DNA of 64,000 bases from Gammaproteobacteria bacterium (lineage in GTDB: Bacteria; Pseudomonadota; Gammaproteobacteria; GCA-002705445; GCA-002716945). Shown piece after piece: positions 9,516-20,032 of the stretch (position 1 is its first letter; every line of letters begins with the position of its first letter). Where the stretch lies: contig JABIVC010000007.1 of NCBI GenBank assembly GCA_018667355.1, positions 62,001 through 126,000 of the forward strand. The letters are read 5' to 3'. The notes beneath the pieces were generated by a model. That model searched no databases. It saw only the letters and a program-made list of their open reading frames with translations, and was not told the origin of the DNA. A program made the translations under genes and the position numbers.

Positions 9516-10205
9516 CTACATTTTTGAAAGTAAATTAAATTGATCAACTTTTTTCAAAAACTTTTCTTGATATTGAGTAAATTCATCTCCATCAATAATA
9601 AATTCTTGAAATAAAATATCAGGTGGTGGCGTACAAACCAATATAACTCCTTGACATACTTGCGTTTTATAGACTTTATTATGAGCCATCGCATATGCGG
9701 AAATTTGTAGAAAATAATCTTCTATCCACTCTCTTTTTTTTGGTTTATTTGACTGTTTAAAATCAAGTATACTTTGTTTTCCATTATATATACCTGATGC
9801 ATCAGCAGTCCCTGCATATAAGCCGGGGTAGGATAACGTAACTTCTGCGCCCCATAATTCATCTAAGTTAGATATACCATTCTGTATAATTTCTTCAGAC
9901 ATTAATATAGATTCATCAGTATTGACAGAATCAAGGTTTAAACTAACTTGTCCAGTCAAGTAATTCTCGATATGTTTATGCATAGCTGTACCTCTAGATG
10001 ATGATTCATGCATAATTCTATTAGCTTCTTTCTCTCCAACTTTTTGTCTCCACTGTAAAAGTGATTTTTTTTTATGTTCAGATTCAGTCGCTTTAAGTAT
10101 TTCTGTGACAGATGGTAACTTTGTATTATTAATCTCATAATACCGGGCACCATTTACTGAAGTGCGTCTACTGGATGGATAATTGAAAATTTTATTCAAA
10201 AACAT
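9516..10205 (-). CDS. PD-(D/E)XK superfamily exonuclease-like protein (MGME1/RecB-type)
   Basis: A 229-residue protein with the nuclease signature: an N-terminal LPSVTEIL segment, a GTAMHKHIE helix, then YAGTADASGIYNG followed by SILDFKQSNK, which supplies the Asp and Asp-x-Lys metal site, and a helix with LQISAYAMAH. This arrangement is typical of small RecB-like exonucleases found in phages and in the mitochondrial MGME1 group. It probably degrades single-stranded DNA ends. It interrupts the usual ftsH-folP adjacency and lies three bases from folP, so it is likely co-transcribed. Exact substrate and role are unknown. Confidence 0.72.
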   Translation of the reverse strand: MFLNKIFNYPSSRRTSVNGARYYEINNTKLPSVTEILKATESEHKKKSLLQWRQKVGEKEANRIMHESSSRGTAMHKHIENYLTGQVSLNLDSVNTDESILMSEEIIQNGISNLDELWGAEVTLSYPGLYAGTADASGIYNGKQSILDFKQSNKPKKREWIEDYFLQISAYAMAHNKVYKTQVCQGVILVCTPPPDILFQEFIIDGDEFTQYQEKFLKKVDQFNLLSKM

Positions 10206-10287
10206 ATTAATCTAATATTCTAGATGTTATTAAATAAAAAGAAAGCATAAGTTCAAAACATTACATGAACTATATAAAAGTATTTAC

Positions 10288-12198
10288 TTATGATGCTGGT
10301 GTTGTCGCCGGACTCTCTTTGGTTGCATTTGAACTACCGCCACTCTTAGTGTCTGAGTCATCATCAGTCCAGCTTTCTGGAGCAGAAGGTACTTTACCGT
10401 CCATAATTTCATCGATTTGTTTCACATCAATAGTTTCATACTTCATTAGTGCGTCTGCCATGATATGCATCTTATCAAGATTATCTTTGATGAGTTTAGT
10501 TGCACGTTTATATTGAACATCTATTATATTTCTAATTTCTGAATCAATCGTATGAGCAGTTTCATCAGAAACAGTTTTTTGCTGGGATACTGATTTGCCC
10601 AAGAAAACTTCATTTTCTTCTTCAGCATATGCAAGAGGTCCCATTTTTGTTGATAAACCCCATTTAGTAACCATGCTTCTAGCAAGCCCTGTTGCTCTTT
10701 CAATATCATTTGAAGCACCAGTTGTAACGGCGTCTTGCCCAAATATTTCTTCTTCTGCAACTCTGCCGCCAAAGAGAGCTGCTATCATGCTATTAATTCT
10801 TTGTTTACTATTACTATACCTGTCTTCTTCAGGTAAAAACATTGTTACACCTAGAGCTCTGCCTCTTGGTATTATACTTACCTTATAAACTGGATCATGG
10901 TCAGGGACAAGTCTACCAACTATTGCATGGCCAGCTTCATGATATGCTGTCAACTTTCTTTCATCATCATTCATTACCATTGATCTTCTTTCTCCACCCA
11001 TCAAAATCTTATCTTTAGCTTTTTCAAAATCATCCATTGTAACTATTTTCTTACTAGCTCTTGCTGCGAAAAGTGCTGCTTCATTAACCAAGTTTGCTAA
11101 GTCAGCTCCTGAAAAACCTGGAGTTCCTCTTGCTAATAACTTTGGTTTTACATCATTTGCTGTAGGTGTTTTCTTCATATGAACTTTTAATATTTGTTCT
11201 CTACCTCTAATGTCGGGCAACGGAACTGTTACTTGTCTATCAAACCTTCCTGGCCTTAACAAAGCAGGGTCCAGAACATCTGGTCGGTTAGTAGCAGCTA
11301 TGACTATAACTCCTTCATTGCCTTCGAATCCATCCATCTCTACAAGTAATTGATTTAATGTTTGCTCTCTCTCATCATGACCTCCACCTACGCCAGCACC
11401 TCTATGTCTACCAACAGCATCTATTTCATCTATAAAAATTATACATGGAGCATGTTTCTTTGCTTGTTCGAACATATCGCGCACTCTTGATGCACCAACA
11501 CCGACAAACATTTCAACAAAATCAGAACCAGAAATCGTGAAGAATGGTACTTTAGCTTCTCCTGCTATCGCCTTTGCAAGCAAAGTTTTACCTGTTCCTG
11601 GAGAACCAACCATAAGAACACCCCGCGGTATTTGACCACCTAAATTTTGAAACTTACCTGGGTCTCTTAAGAAATCAACGAGTTCTTTAACCTCTTCCTT
11701 TGCTTCTTCAACTCCAGCTACATCTTTAAAGGTTACTTTCACCTGATCTTCTGTTTGTAGCTTAGCCTTGCTTTTTCCAAATGACATTGCTCCACGGCCA
11801 CCGCCTCCTCCGCCTTGCATTTGTCTCATAAAGAATATCCATACTCCAATTAGTAATAGGAATGGGAACCAATGGATAAATATTTGTGCAAGGAAAGACT
11901 GCTTCTCTGGTGCTTTACCAGCTATCTTAACTTTACTGTTCAGCAATTCACCGACTAATGCTGAATTATCTGTTTCTGGGCTAAATGTTATAAATGATTG
12001 TCCCGATTTTAGGCTTCCTGAAATCTCTCTACCAGAAATAGTAACTTCTTCAACTTGACCAGTCTGAACTTGTTGCATGAATTCTGAATAGTTATACTCA
12101 TCAGCCGCATTATTACGTCCGTTAATTCCTGTAAATAACGACAATACTACTACCGCTATCACAGTCCATATCACTAAATTTTTAATTAAATCACTCAT
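10288..12198 (-). CDS. ftsH: ATP-dependent zinc metalloprotease FtsH
   Basis: Membrane-anchored AAA+ protease that removes damaged membrane proteins and controls LpxC and heat-shock sigma factors in enterobacteria. Two N-terminal transmembrane segments flank a periplasmic domain (about residues 5-130). A Walker A motif (GSPGTGKT, near 198), Walker B ([15 protein letters not shown]), the SRH region and the zinc site HEAGH (near 417) follow. The 636-residue length is normal. A good sigma-70-type promoter lies just upstream at 12227-12255. Confidence 0.97.
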   Translation of the reverse strand: MSDLIKNLVIWTVIAVVVLSLFTGINGRNNAADEYNYSEFMQQVQTGQVEEVTISGREISGSLKSGQSFITFSPETDNSALVGELLNSKVKIAGKAPEKQSFLAQIFIHWFPFLLLIGVWIFFMRQMQGGGGGGRGAMSFGKSKAKLQTEDQVKVTFKDVAGVEEAKEEVKELVDFLRDPGKFQNLGGQIPRGVLMVGSPGTGKTLLAKAIAGEAKVPFFTISGSDFVEMFVGVGASRVRDMFEQAKKHAPCIIFIDEIDAVGRHRGAGVGGGHDEREQTLNQLLVEMDGFEGNEGVIVIAATNRPDVLDPALLRPGRFDRQVTVPLPDIRGREQILKVHMKKTPTANDVKPKLLARGTPGFSGADLANLVNEAALFAARASKKIVTMDDFEKAKDKILMGGERRSMVMNDDERKLTAYHEAGHAIVGRLVPDHDPVYKVSIIPRGRALGVTMFLPEEDRYSNSKQRINSMIAALFGGRVAEEEIFGQDAVTTGASNDIERATGLARSMVTKWGLSTKMGPLAYAEEENEVFLGKSVSQQKTVSDETAHTIDSEIRNIIDVQYKRATKLIKDNLDKMHIMADALMKYETIDVKQIDEIMDGKVPSAPESWTDDDSDTKSGGSSNATKESPATTPAS

Positions 12199-12226
12199 TT
12201 ATATTATTTCCCTTCTATTTAGAATT

Positions 12227-12255
12227 ATTCTAATTTTATGAAACATCTTTGTCAA
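12227..12255 (-). promoter_or_regulatory. predicted sigma-70-type promoter of ftsH
   Basis: On the minus strand a consensus -35 TTGACA (12250-12255) is followed after exactly 17 bases by a -10 TAGAAT (12227-12232). The start of transcription would fall about 20 bases before the ftsH ATG, leaving room for the GGGAA ribosome site. The position after the end of rlmE suggests ftsH can be transcribed on its own. Only the motif match supports this. Confidence 0.6.
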
Positions 12256-12280
12256 TTTAATAAATCTCTTTACTACTATA

Positions 12281-12895
12281 TCAGTCTTTGAATCCAATAC
12301 AAATAAGGTAAACCTCATTACTCTTTTTTTTAGAAGAAGCTGGTTTAAAAACATTAGTTTTATTAAAGTTATTACCTAATATCTTCAATGTTGATTCAAA
12401 GCTGCTTCCTAAAAAATACTTCATAATCAGACTTCCTTCAGGTTTCAGTTTAAATCTACAAAAACCTAATATATTTGACGCAATATCAGAAAAATTACTC
12501 TGATCTATATCACTTATACCTGTAATATTGGGTGCGATATCTGACAATACAAGGTCTAAGTTAGATTTTTTTTTCTCAAATAACTTCGAATATGATTTAA
12601 AACTACTTATGTCTTGTTTAGCAAAATGTACTCCATCGATAGGTATTATGTTTAATAAATCAATTCCAACTATAAAATTAATATTCTTGTATTCTTTTAA
12701 GACTTGCAGCCAAGATCCTGGCGCGCAGCCTAGGTCAGCTACAGAAGATACTTTTTTTAAGAGATTATATTTCTCGTCTATAGCTTTTAATTTATAAGCA
12801 GCACGAGATCTATACTTATCTTGTTTAGATTTTTTTACAAAAGCATCTTCAGAATGACGCCTAACCCAATTGGAAGTTTTATTAACTTTAGTCAT
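12281..12895 (-). CDS. rlmE: 23S rRNA (uridine-2'-O-)-methyltransferase RlmE (RrmJ/FtsJ)
   Basis: Methylates U2552 in the A-loop of 23S rRNA using S-adenosylmethionine. The SAM motif DLGCAPGSWLQ, the catalytic SDIAPNITG segment and the lysine-rich N-terminus (RSRAAYKLKAIDEKY) match the family. Length 204 is normal. Its place directly upstream of ftsH is the conserved rlmE-ftsH arrangement. Confidence 0.95.
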   Translation of the reverse strand: MTKVNKTSNWVRRHSEDAFVKKSKQDKYRSRAAYKLKAIDEKYNLLKKVSSVADLGCAPGSWLQVLKEYKNINFIVGIDLLNIIPIDGVHFAKQDISSFKSYSKLFEKKKSNLDLVLSDIAPNITGISDIDQSNFSDIASNILGFCRFKLKPEGSLIMKYFLGSSFESTLKILGNNFNKTNVFKPASSKKKSNEVYLICIGFKD

Positions 12896-12911
12896 GATTA
12901 AGATTATATCA

Positions 12912-12940
12912 TTGAAATAGATTATTTTGATTGATATGAT
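12912..12940 (+). promoter_or_regulatory. predicted promoter of tpx, possibly giving a leaderless mRNA
   Basis: TTGAAA (12912-12917), a 17-base spacer and TATGAT (12935-12940) form a sigma-70-like promoter. The -10 ends only five bases before the tpx ATG at 12946, so transcription would begin at or next to the start codon. No Shine-Dalgarno sequence is visible before that ATG. Confidence 0.45.
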
Positions 12941-12945
12941 GCTGT

Positions 12946-13446
12946 ATGGCTGAGATTACACTACAAGGGAATAAAATCAATACTAATGGTGAAATACCTA
13001 AAGCAGGTATAGAGGCTCCAGATTTTATATTAGTAGACTCGGAACTTAACGACATAACATTATCATCATACAAAGGCAAAAATATTGTTCTTAATATTAT
13101 CCCTAGTTTAGATACTCCTGTGTGCCAAAAATCTACAAAGATATTTAATGAACGTATAGCATCTATGGATAATGCTGTAGTTTTAGCTGTTTCAGCTGAT
13201 CTACCATTTGCTATGAAGAGATTCTGTGCTGATGAAAACATAAACTCAGTTATACCTCTGTCTATGATGAGGTCTAGAAATTTTGCTAAAGACTATGGTG
13301 TCTTATTAGTTGACGGTCCGTTATCTGGAATAACTGCAAGAGCAGTTGTTGTTATTGATAGAAATAATAAAATCATTCATTCTGAGTTAGTGAAAGAAAT
13401 TGCCAATGAGCCAAATTATGATGCTGCTTTAAATTGCATATCATAG
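12946..13446 (+). CDS. tpx: thiol peroxidase (Tpx)
   Basis: Atypical two-cysteine peroxiredoxin that reduces peroxides with thioredoxin. The peroxidatic cysteine is C60 in SLDTPVCQKST and the resolving cysteine is in KRFCADENI, spaced as in the family. The N-terminus aligns with E. coli Tpx (a QGN motif and an IPKAG segment), which supports ATG 12946 even though no ribosome site precedes it. Four bases separate its stop from the next gene. Confidence 0.94.
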   Translation: MAEITLQGNKINTNGEIPKAGIEAPDFILVDSELNDITLSSYKGKNIVLNIIPSLDTPVCQKSTKIFNERIASMDNAVVLAVSADLPFAMKRFCADENINSVIPLSMMRSRNFAKDYGVLLVDGPLSGITARAVVVIDRNNKIIHSELVKEIANEPNYDAALNCIS

Positions 13447-13450
13447 CTAA

Positions 13451-14695
13451 ATGAGTTTCACAAAAAAAGTACTAATATCGATGCTATCAGGTATAGCTGC
13501 TGGAATTCTAATTAGTAATTTTGTACTTCCAAATGAGTTTGTAGAATACTATTTTATTAACCAAATCTTGTATACTATATCTTCGCTTTTCTTAATACTG
13601 CTTAAAATGATTGTGTTACCTCTAATCTTTGTATCAATCATCTCAGGAATTGTTTCTATCAATGACGTATCTACTCTCGGAAGGTTGGGAATAAAAACAT
13701 TCTCATTATATGTTTTCACTACACTAATTGCTATTACTCTAGCATTATTTATTTCTAGTTTCGTGAGTTATGATTCTATTGGTGTAATTACAGATAGTAT
13801 TCAAAAAAATGATATAGTGAATAATAGCCAACAAAATATAATACTAGGCATATTCCCAAGTAATTTTTTTTCAGCTTTAGCTAATGGTAATGTAATTCAA
13901 GTTTTAGCATTCGCAATATTCATAGGCGTTGCATCGTCATATGTAAAAAAAGATATTCCATTATTTATAGACCTAATCGATAATTTGAATAAAGTTTTTA
14001 ATAAGATGGTTATGATAATAATACAACTAACACCGATAGCAGTATTTGCACTATTAACAAAAACTTTTGCAACTGAAGGCACAGAAGTCTTTGTTCCGCT
14101 AATAAAATATTTTCTAGTAGTTGTTATTGTATTAATCACTCACTTTGTTTTAACATACTCAATACTGCTCAGGCTTTTCTCAAATTTAAATATATACTCG
14201 TTTTATTCTAAACTTAAGGCTCTGATAATTTTTACCTTTAGCACATCAAGTAGTAACGCATCTATACCTTATACCCTGAATACAGTTATACAAAAATATG
14301 GGGTAAAAAAATCTTTTGCTTCATTTTCTATACCCCTAGGCGCAACAATCAATATGGACGGTACAGCAATAATGCAGGGTTGTGCTGCGTATTTTCTAGC
14401 ATCATATTATGGGATAAATTTAGAGTTTAGCGATATGATAACAATAATACTTACGGCAACAATTGCCTCAATAGGTACCGCTGGAATTCCAAGCGCTGGT
14501 ATTATTATGCTATCTCTCATACTCACCGAGTTGGGTATTCCTTTGGAAGGAATTACATTATTACTAGGTGTTGATCGGCTCCTTGATATGATAAGAACAA
14601 GTGTAAATGTTACTGGTGATACATGTATAACATGTATAGTTGCGAGAAGTGAAGGGTTACTTAATACTAAAGATTATAATAAATTGGACAACTAA
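13451..14695 (+). CDS. dicarboxylate/amino acid:cation symporter (DAACS/GltP family)
   Basis: Inner-membrane sodium- or proton-coupled carrier for C4-dicarboxylates or acidic amino acids. It has about eight transmembrane segments, the re-entrant loop motif [12 protein letters not shown] (near residue 275), and the NMDGTA motif (near 300) that binds cation and substrate in this family. TAGIPSAG in the second hairpin is also present. Length 414 is typical. Substrate cannot be told from sequence. Probably co-transcribed with tpx; its end overlaps the end of carB by four bases on the opposite strand. Confidence 0.9.
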   Translation: MSFTKKVLISMLSGIAAGILISNFVLPNEFVEYYFINQILYTISSLFLILLKMIVLPLIFVSIISGIVSINDVSTLGRLGIKTFSLYVFTTLIAITLALFISSFVSYDSIGVITDSIQKNDIVNNSQQNIILGIFPSNFFSALANGNVIQVLAFAIFIGVASSYVKKDIPLFIDLIDNLNKVFNKMVMIIIQLTPIAVFALLTKTFATEGTEVFVPLIKYFLVVVIVLITHFVLTYSILLRLFSNLNIYSFYSKLKALIIFTFSTSSSNASIPYTLNTVIQKYGVKKSFASFSIPLGATINMDGTAIMQGCAAYFLASYYGINLEFSDMITIILTATIASIGTAGIPSAGIIMLSLILTELGIPLEGITLLLGVDRLLDMIRTSVNVTGDTCITCIVARSEGLLNTKDYNKLDN

Positions 14696-17600
14696 TTAAT
14701 TGTATCATGCCTGGACTGAATATCTGTTGCATCAAAATTATCTATAAACAAAATAGCTTTACAAAAAGCTTTTGCGCCAGATATTGTAGTTGTTAAACAA
14801 ACATTATTATTATTAGCTTCTTTTCTTATTGAAAACGAATCCTTAATCGACCTTGCACCCTCTGTAGTATTTATTATTAAATGAACTTCACCATTCTTAA
14901 TCATATCAACAATATGTGGCTGACCTTCTTTGACTTTATTTACTTTATTGCATTCAATATTATTTTCTTCTAAATATGTCTGAGTTCCATATGTCCCATA
15001 AAGATTAAAGCCTATATCGAGAAGATCTCTTGCAATATCACATATAGCGGGTTTATCTTTATCTCTAACGCTGAGAAAAACATTTCCTGTTTTAGGTAAT
15101 ATTACGCCTGCGGCCCTTTGCGCTTTAAAATAAGCTTCTCCAAAACTTTTGCCAATACCCATTACCTCTCCTGTAGATTTCATCTCTGGTCCTAACAATA
15201 CATCGACTTCAGGAAATTTAGAGAATGGTAACACTGCTTCCTTAACTGAAAAATAACTAGGTGTAACTTCTTTTGTTAAGCCGAGTTGCTTTAAGCTCTT
15301 TCCGGACATAACAACTGCTCCAATTTTTGCAAGCTGTATGCCTATTGCTTTTGATACAAAAGGTGCTGTGCGAGACGCACGTGGGTTTACCTCTAACAAA
15401 AATATCTCTTGTTCTTTGATAGCAAACTGTGTATTCATTAACCCTATTACATTTAATTCTAACGCTAGTTGCTTAACTTGCTCTCTTAGTCTTGCCAAAA
15501 TATCATTCGATAATGTATAAGGAGGTATTGAACATCCAGAGTCACCTGAGTGGATACCTGCCTCTTCGATATGCTCCATGATAGCTCCAATTAGAACATC
15601 TTTGCCATCACAAACTAAGTCTATATCAACCTCAATTGCATCATTTAAAAATCTATCTAAAAGTACTGGCGAATCATTAGATACTGATACAGCTTCTTCC
15701 ATATACCTTCTTAGGTCTTGATCTGTTGTTACAATTTCCATTGCTCTACCACCTAACACATATGACGGTCTAACTACTAGTGGATAACCTATTTCATCTG
15801 CAGCTTGCATAGCCTGAGTAGTATTCGATGCAATTGCATTGTTAGGTTGCTTAAGTCCTAGTTTTTCTACTAAATCTTTAAACTTTTCACGATCTTCGGC
15901 TATATCAATAGCTTCTGGTGAGGTCCCAATAATACTTACTTTGTTAGCCTTGAGCTCTTTTGCCAATTTAAGTGGCGTTTGCCCACCATATTGAACTATA
16001 ACTCCATGCGGTTTTTCTATATCTATAATAGACATAACATCCTCAAAAGTTAGAGGTTCAAAATATAATCGATCTGAGATATCAAAATCAGTAGATACTG
16101 TTTCAGGATTGCAGTTAACCATGATAGTTTCATAACCTTCTTCTCTCAAAGCAAGTGATGCATGAACACAACAATAGTCGAATTCTATACCTTGCCCAAT
16201 CCTATTTGGTCCACCACCTAAAATCATTATTTTTTTATTGTCGGTTGGATTAGATTCACACTCTTCATCATAAGATGAGTACATATAAGCTGTAGTCGCT
16301 TCAAATTCTGCTGCACAAGCGTCAACTCTTTTGAAAACTGGGGTGATACTAAATTTTAACCGTAGGCTCTTTATCTCTTTTTCTTGACAATTCATACACA
16401 TCGAAATAAATGAGTCAGAAAATCCTTTTTTCTTAAGACTCAATAGATATTTATCCTTCAAGTCACCTATATTTTTATCTTTCAAAGCTCTTTCTTCTCT
16501 AACTAAATCTTCTATCTGGGACAAAAACCATAAATCAATATTTGTTAAATTGTGGACTTCAGATAATGAATATTTTTGTCTGAATGCTTCTGAGATATAC
16601 AAAATTCTTTCTGGGGTTGGAGACCTTAACTCATTTGTTAAAAAATCACTCTTCCCATCATTAGGCAGGCTCATTTCTTTTAAACCATCAATGCCAATCT
16701 CAAGGCCGCGGAGAGCTTTCTGAAAAGATTCCTGGAAGTTTCTTCCAATAGCCATTACTTCTCCAACCGATTTCATTTGAGTGGTTAATTTATTGTCTGC
16801 TTCTTTAAATTTCTCAAAAGCAAACCTTGGTATCTTTGTTACCACATAATCTATACTAGGCTCAAATGATGCAGGTATAACATTACCTGTAATTTCATTT
16901 CTTAGTTCATCTAGGGTGTACCCAATCGCAAGTTTCGCTGCTACCTTGGCAATTGGAAATCCAGTTGCTTTTGATGCTAAGGCTGATGATCTTGACACTC
17001 TAGGATTCATTTCTATAACAAGTACTCTTCCATCTTTGGGTGAGATTGCAAATTGTACATTTGACCCACCTGTATCGACTCCTATCTTTCTGAGTACTTG
17101 TATAGAAGCATTTCTTAATTTTTGATATTCCTTATCTGTTAGCGTTTGAGCTGGGGCAACTGTTATTGAGTCACCAGTATGTACTCCCATAGGATCAATA
17201 TTTTCAATTGAACAAATAATAATACAATTGTCATTTCTATCTCTGACAACTTCCATTTCAAACTCTTTCCATCCAATCACCGACTCTTCAATTAATACTT
17301 CACTTGTAGGTGATAAATCTACACCTCTTTTTACGATGGTTTCAAAATCTTGTATGTTATATGCAATTCCTCCCCCTGAGCCACCCAAGGTAAAAGAAGG
17401 TCTAACTAAGACAGGGAAACCAATCTTTTTCTGATGTAATAGTGCCTCCTCATAATCATGAGCAATATATGCAGTTGCAGTCTCTAATCCAATTTCTGTC
17501 ATTGCATTTTTAAATAACTCTCTATCTTCAGCCATATCAATTGAGTCAACACTGGCACCTATTATTTCTACATCATATTTGTCTAGAATTTTATGCCTAT

Positions 17601-17907
17601 TCAAGTCAAGAGTAGTATTTAGGGCAGTTTGACCTCCCATGGTAGGAAGAATTGCATCTGGATTTTCTTTAATAATAATTTTTTCTATATTTCTCCAGTG
17701 AATTGGCTCAATATAAACTTTATCAGCCATGTCAGGGTCAGTCATGATGGTCGCCGGATTTGAATTGACAAGAATTACTCTTATACCCTCTTCTCTTAAA
17801 GCTTTACACGCTTGAACACCAGAATAGTCAAATTCGCAAGCTTGTCCAATTACAATTGGGCCTGCACCAATAATTAAAACACTTCTAATTTTCTTATTTA
17901 TTGGCAT
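14692..17907 (-). CDS. carB: carbamoyl-phosphate synthase large subunit
   Basis: Makes carbamoyl phosphate for arginine and pyrimidine synthesis. Two homologous ATP-grasp halves are visible, each with a GAGPIVIGQ- or GGGPNRIGQ-type start (near residues 14 and 569), and a C-terminal MGS-like allosteric domain (last ~140 residues). The 1071-residue length is normal. The start overlaps the end of carA by 14 bases. argF for the next step lies further along at 42200. Confidence 0.97.
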   Translation of the reverse strand: MPINKKIRSVLIIGAGPIVIGQACEFDYSGVQACKALREEGIRVILVNSNPATIMTDPDMADKVYIEPIHWRNIEKIIIKENPDAILPTMGGQTALNTTLDLNRHKILDKYDVEIIGASVDSIDMAEDRELFKNAMTEIGLETATAYIAHDYEEALLHQKKIGFPVLVRPSFTLGGSGGGIAYNIQDFETIVKRGVDLSPTSEVLIEESVIGWKEFEMEVVRDRNDNCIIICSIENIDPMGVHTGDSITVAPAQTLTDKEYQKLRNASIQVLRKIGVDTGGSNVQFAISPKDGRVLVIEMNPRVSRSSALASKATGFPIAKVAAKLAIGYTLDELRNEITGNVIPASFEPSIDYVVTKIPRFAFEKFKEADNKLTTQMKSVGEVMAIGRNFQESFQKALRGLEIGIDGLKEMSLPNDGKSDFLTNELRSPTPERILYISEAFRQKYSLSEVHNLTNIDLWFLSQIEDLVREERALKDKNIGDLKDKYLLSLKKKGFSDSFISMCMNCQEKEIKSLRLKFSITPVFKRVDACAAEFEATTAYMYSSYDEECESNPTDNKKIMILGGGPNRIGQGIEFDYCCVHASLALREEGYETIMVNCNPETVSTDFDISDRLYFEPLTFEDVMSIIDIEKPHGVIVQYGGQTPLKLAKELKANKVSIIGTSPEAIDIAEDREKFKDLVEKLGLKQPNNAIASNTTQAMQAADEIGYPLVVRPSYVLGGRAMEIVTTDQDLRRYMEEAVSVSNDSPVLLDRFLNDAIEVDIDLVCDGKDVLIGAIMEHIEEAGIHSGDSGCSIPPYTLSNDILARLREQVKQLALELNVIGLMNTQFAIKEQEIFLLEVNPRASRTAPFVSKAIGIQLAKIGAVVMSGKSLKQLGLTKEVTPSYFSVKEAVLPFSKFPEVDVLLGPEMKSTGEVMGIGKSFGEAYFKAQRAAGVILPKTGNVFLSVRDKDKPAICDIARDLLDIGFNLYGTYGTQTYLEENNIECNKVNKVKEGQPHIVDMIKNGEVHLIINTTEGARSIKDSFSIRKEANNNNVCLTTTISGAKAFCKAILFIDNFDATDIQSRHDTIN

Positions 17908-19036
17908 TTTTTCTCTCAGTCATAAATGAAGTAAACTTTTCAAAAATTAGATTGATATCTTGAGGCCCAGGACTAGCTTCAGGATGTCCCTGAAAACCAA
18001 AGGCATATTTATCTGTAATCTCAAAGCCTTGAAGTGAATTATCAAATAATGAAATATGGGTTGGTTTAATGTTATCTAAAAGAGTTTTATCATCAACCAT
18101 AAATCCATGATTCTGACTTGTAATAAATACTTTTCTAGTCACTAAATCCATTACAGGATGATTAGCTCCATGATGACCAAACTTCATTTTAATTGTTTTA
18201 CTCCCAGAGGCTAATGCAAGTAATTGAAAACCTAAGCATATTCCAAATAATGGAATTTTATTATCAAGCAATATTTTGATATTACTAATAGCATAGCTAC
18301 ATGCCTTGGGGTCCCCAGGACCATTTGATAAAAAGACTCCATCAGGCTTCATCTCTATAATTTTATTTACATCATAATCTGCAGGCACAACAGTCAAGTT
18401 ACAACCATGATCTTTAAGGATTCTAAGGATATTATGTTTGATACCAAAATCATACGCAACAACCTTAAATATATTTTGCTTTTTTTGCACTTTATTTTCT
18501 TGATATATATTAGCTAATCCTTCATCCCACTCATAAACAGACTTTGAAGTTACTTTCTTGGCAAGGTCTACACCATCTAAACCATCGAACTCTTCTATTC
18601 GTTTTTTTGCAATTTCTAAATCTATGTCACCAGACATAATGCAGCCATTCTGTGAACCAGTAGTCCGAAGAATTCTCGTTAACTTCCTGGTATCAATGCC
18701 ACTTATCGCAACAATGTTAGCGTTCTTGAGAAATTCTTGAAGAGTATTACTCTTACGCCAACTATTTGAAAGGATTTCTTTGTCTCTTAGTATTGCACCA
18801 GATGCATGTATTTTTAGTGATTCTATATCCTCATCATTTACCCCAGTATTTCCAACATGTGGATTGGTAAAAGTAATGATTTGGCTATCATATGATGGGT
18901 CTGTAAGAATTTCTTGATATCCTGTCATAGACGTATTGAATACAACTTCACCAACAGAGAGCCCTTGTACTCCAACTGAATAGCCGCTAAAGGTGCTACC
19001 GTCTTCTAATAAAAGTACTGCTTCAGATTTATTCAA
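17894..19036 (-). CDS. carA: carbamoyl-phosphate synthase small subunit (glutamine amidotransferase)
   Basis: Supplies ammonia from glutamine to CarB. The class I amidotransferase triad is present: the cysteine in FGICLGFQ and the His-Glu in [13 protein letters not shown]. The residue after the nucleophile elbow glycine is Phe, where I recall His in E. coli CarA. Start codon is TTG at 19036, giving 380 residues and the typical [13 protein letters not shown]-terminus. First gene of the carAB operon; transcription reading in from rsmI should stop at the hairpin at 19054-19083. Confidence 0.96.
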   Translation of the reverse strand: MNKSEAVLLLEDGSTFSGYSVGVQGLSVGEVVFNTSMTGYQEILTDPSYDSQIITFTNPHVGNTGVNDEDIESLKIHASGAILRDKEILSNSWRKSNTLQEFLKNANIVAISGIDTRKLTRILRTTGSQNGCIMSGDIDLEIAKKRIEEFDGLDGVDLAKKVTSKSVYEWDEGLANIYQENKVQKKQNIFKVVAYDFGIKHNILRILKDHGCNLTVVPADYDVNKIIEMKPDGVFLSNGPGDPKACSYAISNIKILLDNKIPLFGICLGFQLLALASGSKTIKMKFGHHGANHPVMDLVTRKVFITSQNHGFMVDDKTLLDNIKPTHISLFDNSLQGFEITDKYAFGFQGHPEASPGPQDINLIFEKFTSFMTERKNANK

Positions 19037-19053
19037 GGTTATTTACGTATGTT

Positions 19054-19083
19054 AAAAAAAAAGATGGCTCTCTTTGAGTCATC
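19054..19083 (-). terminator. intrinsic terminator after rsmI
   Basis: An eight-base-pair hairpin (GATGGCTC and GAGTCATC around TCTTT, one G-T pair, 19063-19083) is followed on the minus strand by a run of nine T (19054-19062). It sits between the end of rsmI and the start of carA. A T-run on the other side (from 19092) could make it weakly bidirectional. Confidence 0.75.
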
Positions 19084-19132
19084 TTTAATTGTTTTTTTTT
19101 AGTTTGCATCTAAAACTAAATAATACGTGAGA

Positions 19133-19960
19133 CTAGCCTTCCTGTCTAATATTTAATACATATTTATACAATTCTTTTTTATTTACATCATTAAACAGTC
19201 GAATTATATTAACAACTTCACTTGCAGAGTATTTTTTTGATAATTCTTGTATTTGTTTTTTCATCGCTTCTACATTTTGATATTCTATGGCGCTTGTTCC
19301 AATTATCATAGTTATTTCCCCAGTCAACTGTTCATTTGAAAACTTTGATGCTAATTCACTAGCTGTACCAAAAAATATTTCTTCATGGACCTTCGTTAAT
19401 TCTCTCATTATTCCAATATTTGTATCATCACCCAATATATCGACAATGTCTGAAAGTAAGGAGGAAACCCTATGTTTACTTTCAAATACTATTCCAGGCA
19501 CTGCTAGTGTCTTAATTTTTAACAACTGAGTCCTTCTCTCCGAAGATTTCTTGGGTAAGAACCCTAAAAAGATAAAGTCATTAATGGGAATTTTGGATAC
19601 TGATAGAGCTGCTGTTAGGGAGCTAGCTCCTGGTACAGGGATGACTTTGAATGTTGAATCTATATGCTTTACTAATTCAAACCCAGGGTCAGATACTGAC
19701 GGGGTTCCGGCATCAGATACAAGAGATATACTCATACCTTCAGATAAATCTTGTATTATAGATTTTCTTTTTCTCTTTTCATTATCTTTATTAAAGGTAA
19801 TAATTTTCTTTTTAATATTATATTCATTTAATAATTTGGATGTTCTTGCTGAGCTCTCGGCCAAAATATAATCTGAGTTCTTCAAAATCTCAATTGCTCG
19901 AAATGTAATATCCTGAAGATTACCAATGGGTGTTGCGACTATATATAAAGTACCTTGCAT
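19133..19960 (-). CDS. rsmI: 16S rRNA (cytidine-1402-2'-O)-methyltransferase RsmI
   Basis: Methylates C1402 in the ribosomal decoding centre. The start GTLYIVATPIGNLQDITFRA and the segments SDAGTPSVSDPGFELV and VPGASSLTAALSVS are diagnostic of the tetrapyrrole-methylase-like RsmI family. The 275-residue length is normal. It diverges from gmhA. The usual lpoA and yraN genes of this neighbourhood are not present beside it. Confidence 0.95.
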   Translation of the reverse strand: MQGTLYIVATPIGNLQDITFRAIEILKNSDYILAESSARTSKLLNEYNIKKKIITFNKDNEKRKRKSIIQDLSEGMSISLVSDAGTPSVSDPGFELVKHIDSTFKVIPVPGASSLTAALSVSKIPINDFIFLGFLPKKSSERRTQLLKIKTLAVPGIVFESKHRVSSLLSDIVDILGDDTNIGIMRELTKVHEEIFFGTASELASKFSNEQLTGEITMIIGTSAIEYQNVEAMKKQIQELSKKYSASEVVNIIRLFNDVNKKELYKYVLNIRQEG

Positions 19961-20032
19961 AATTAGGAATATTTATTGTGTTTATTCTTGCTAGGTTATA
20001 TTGTAGTATAATCAAAGTCCAATGGTAAAATT

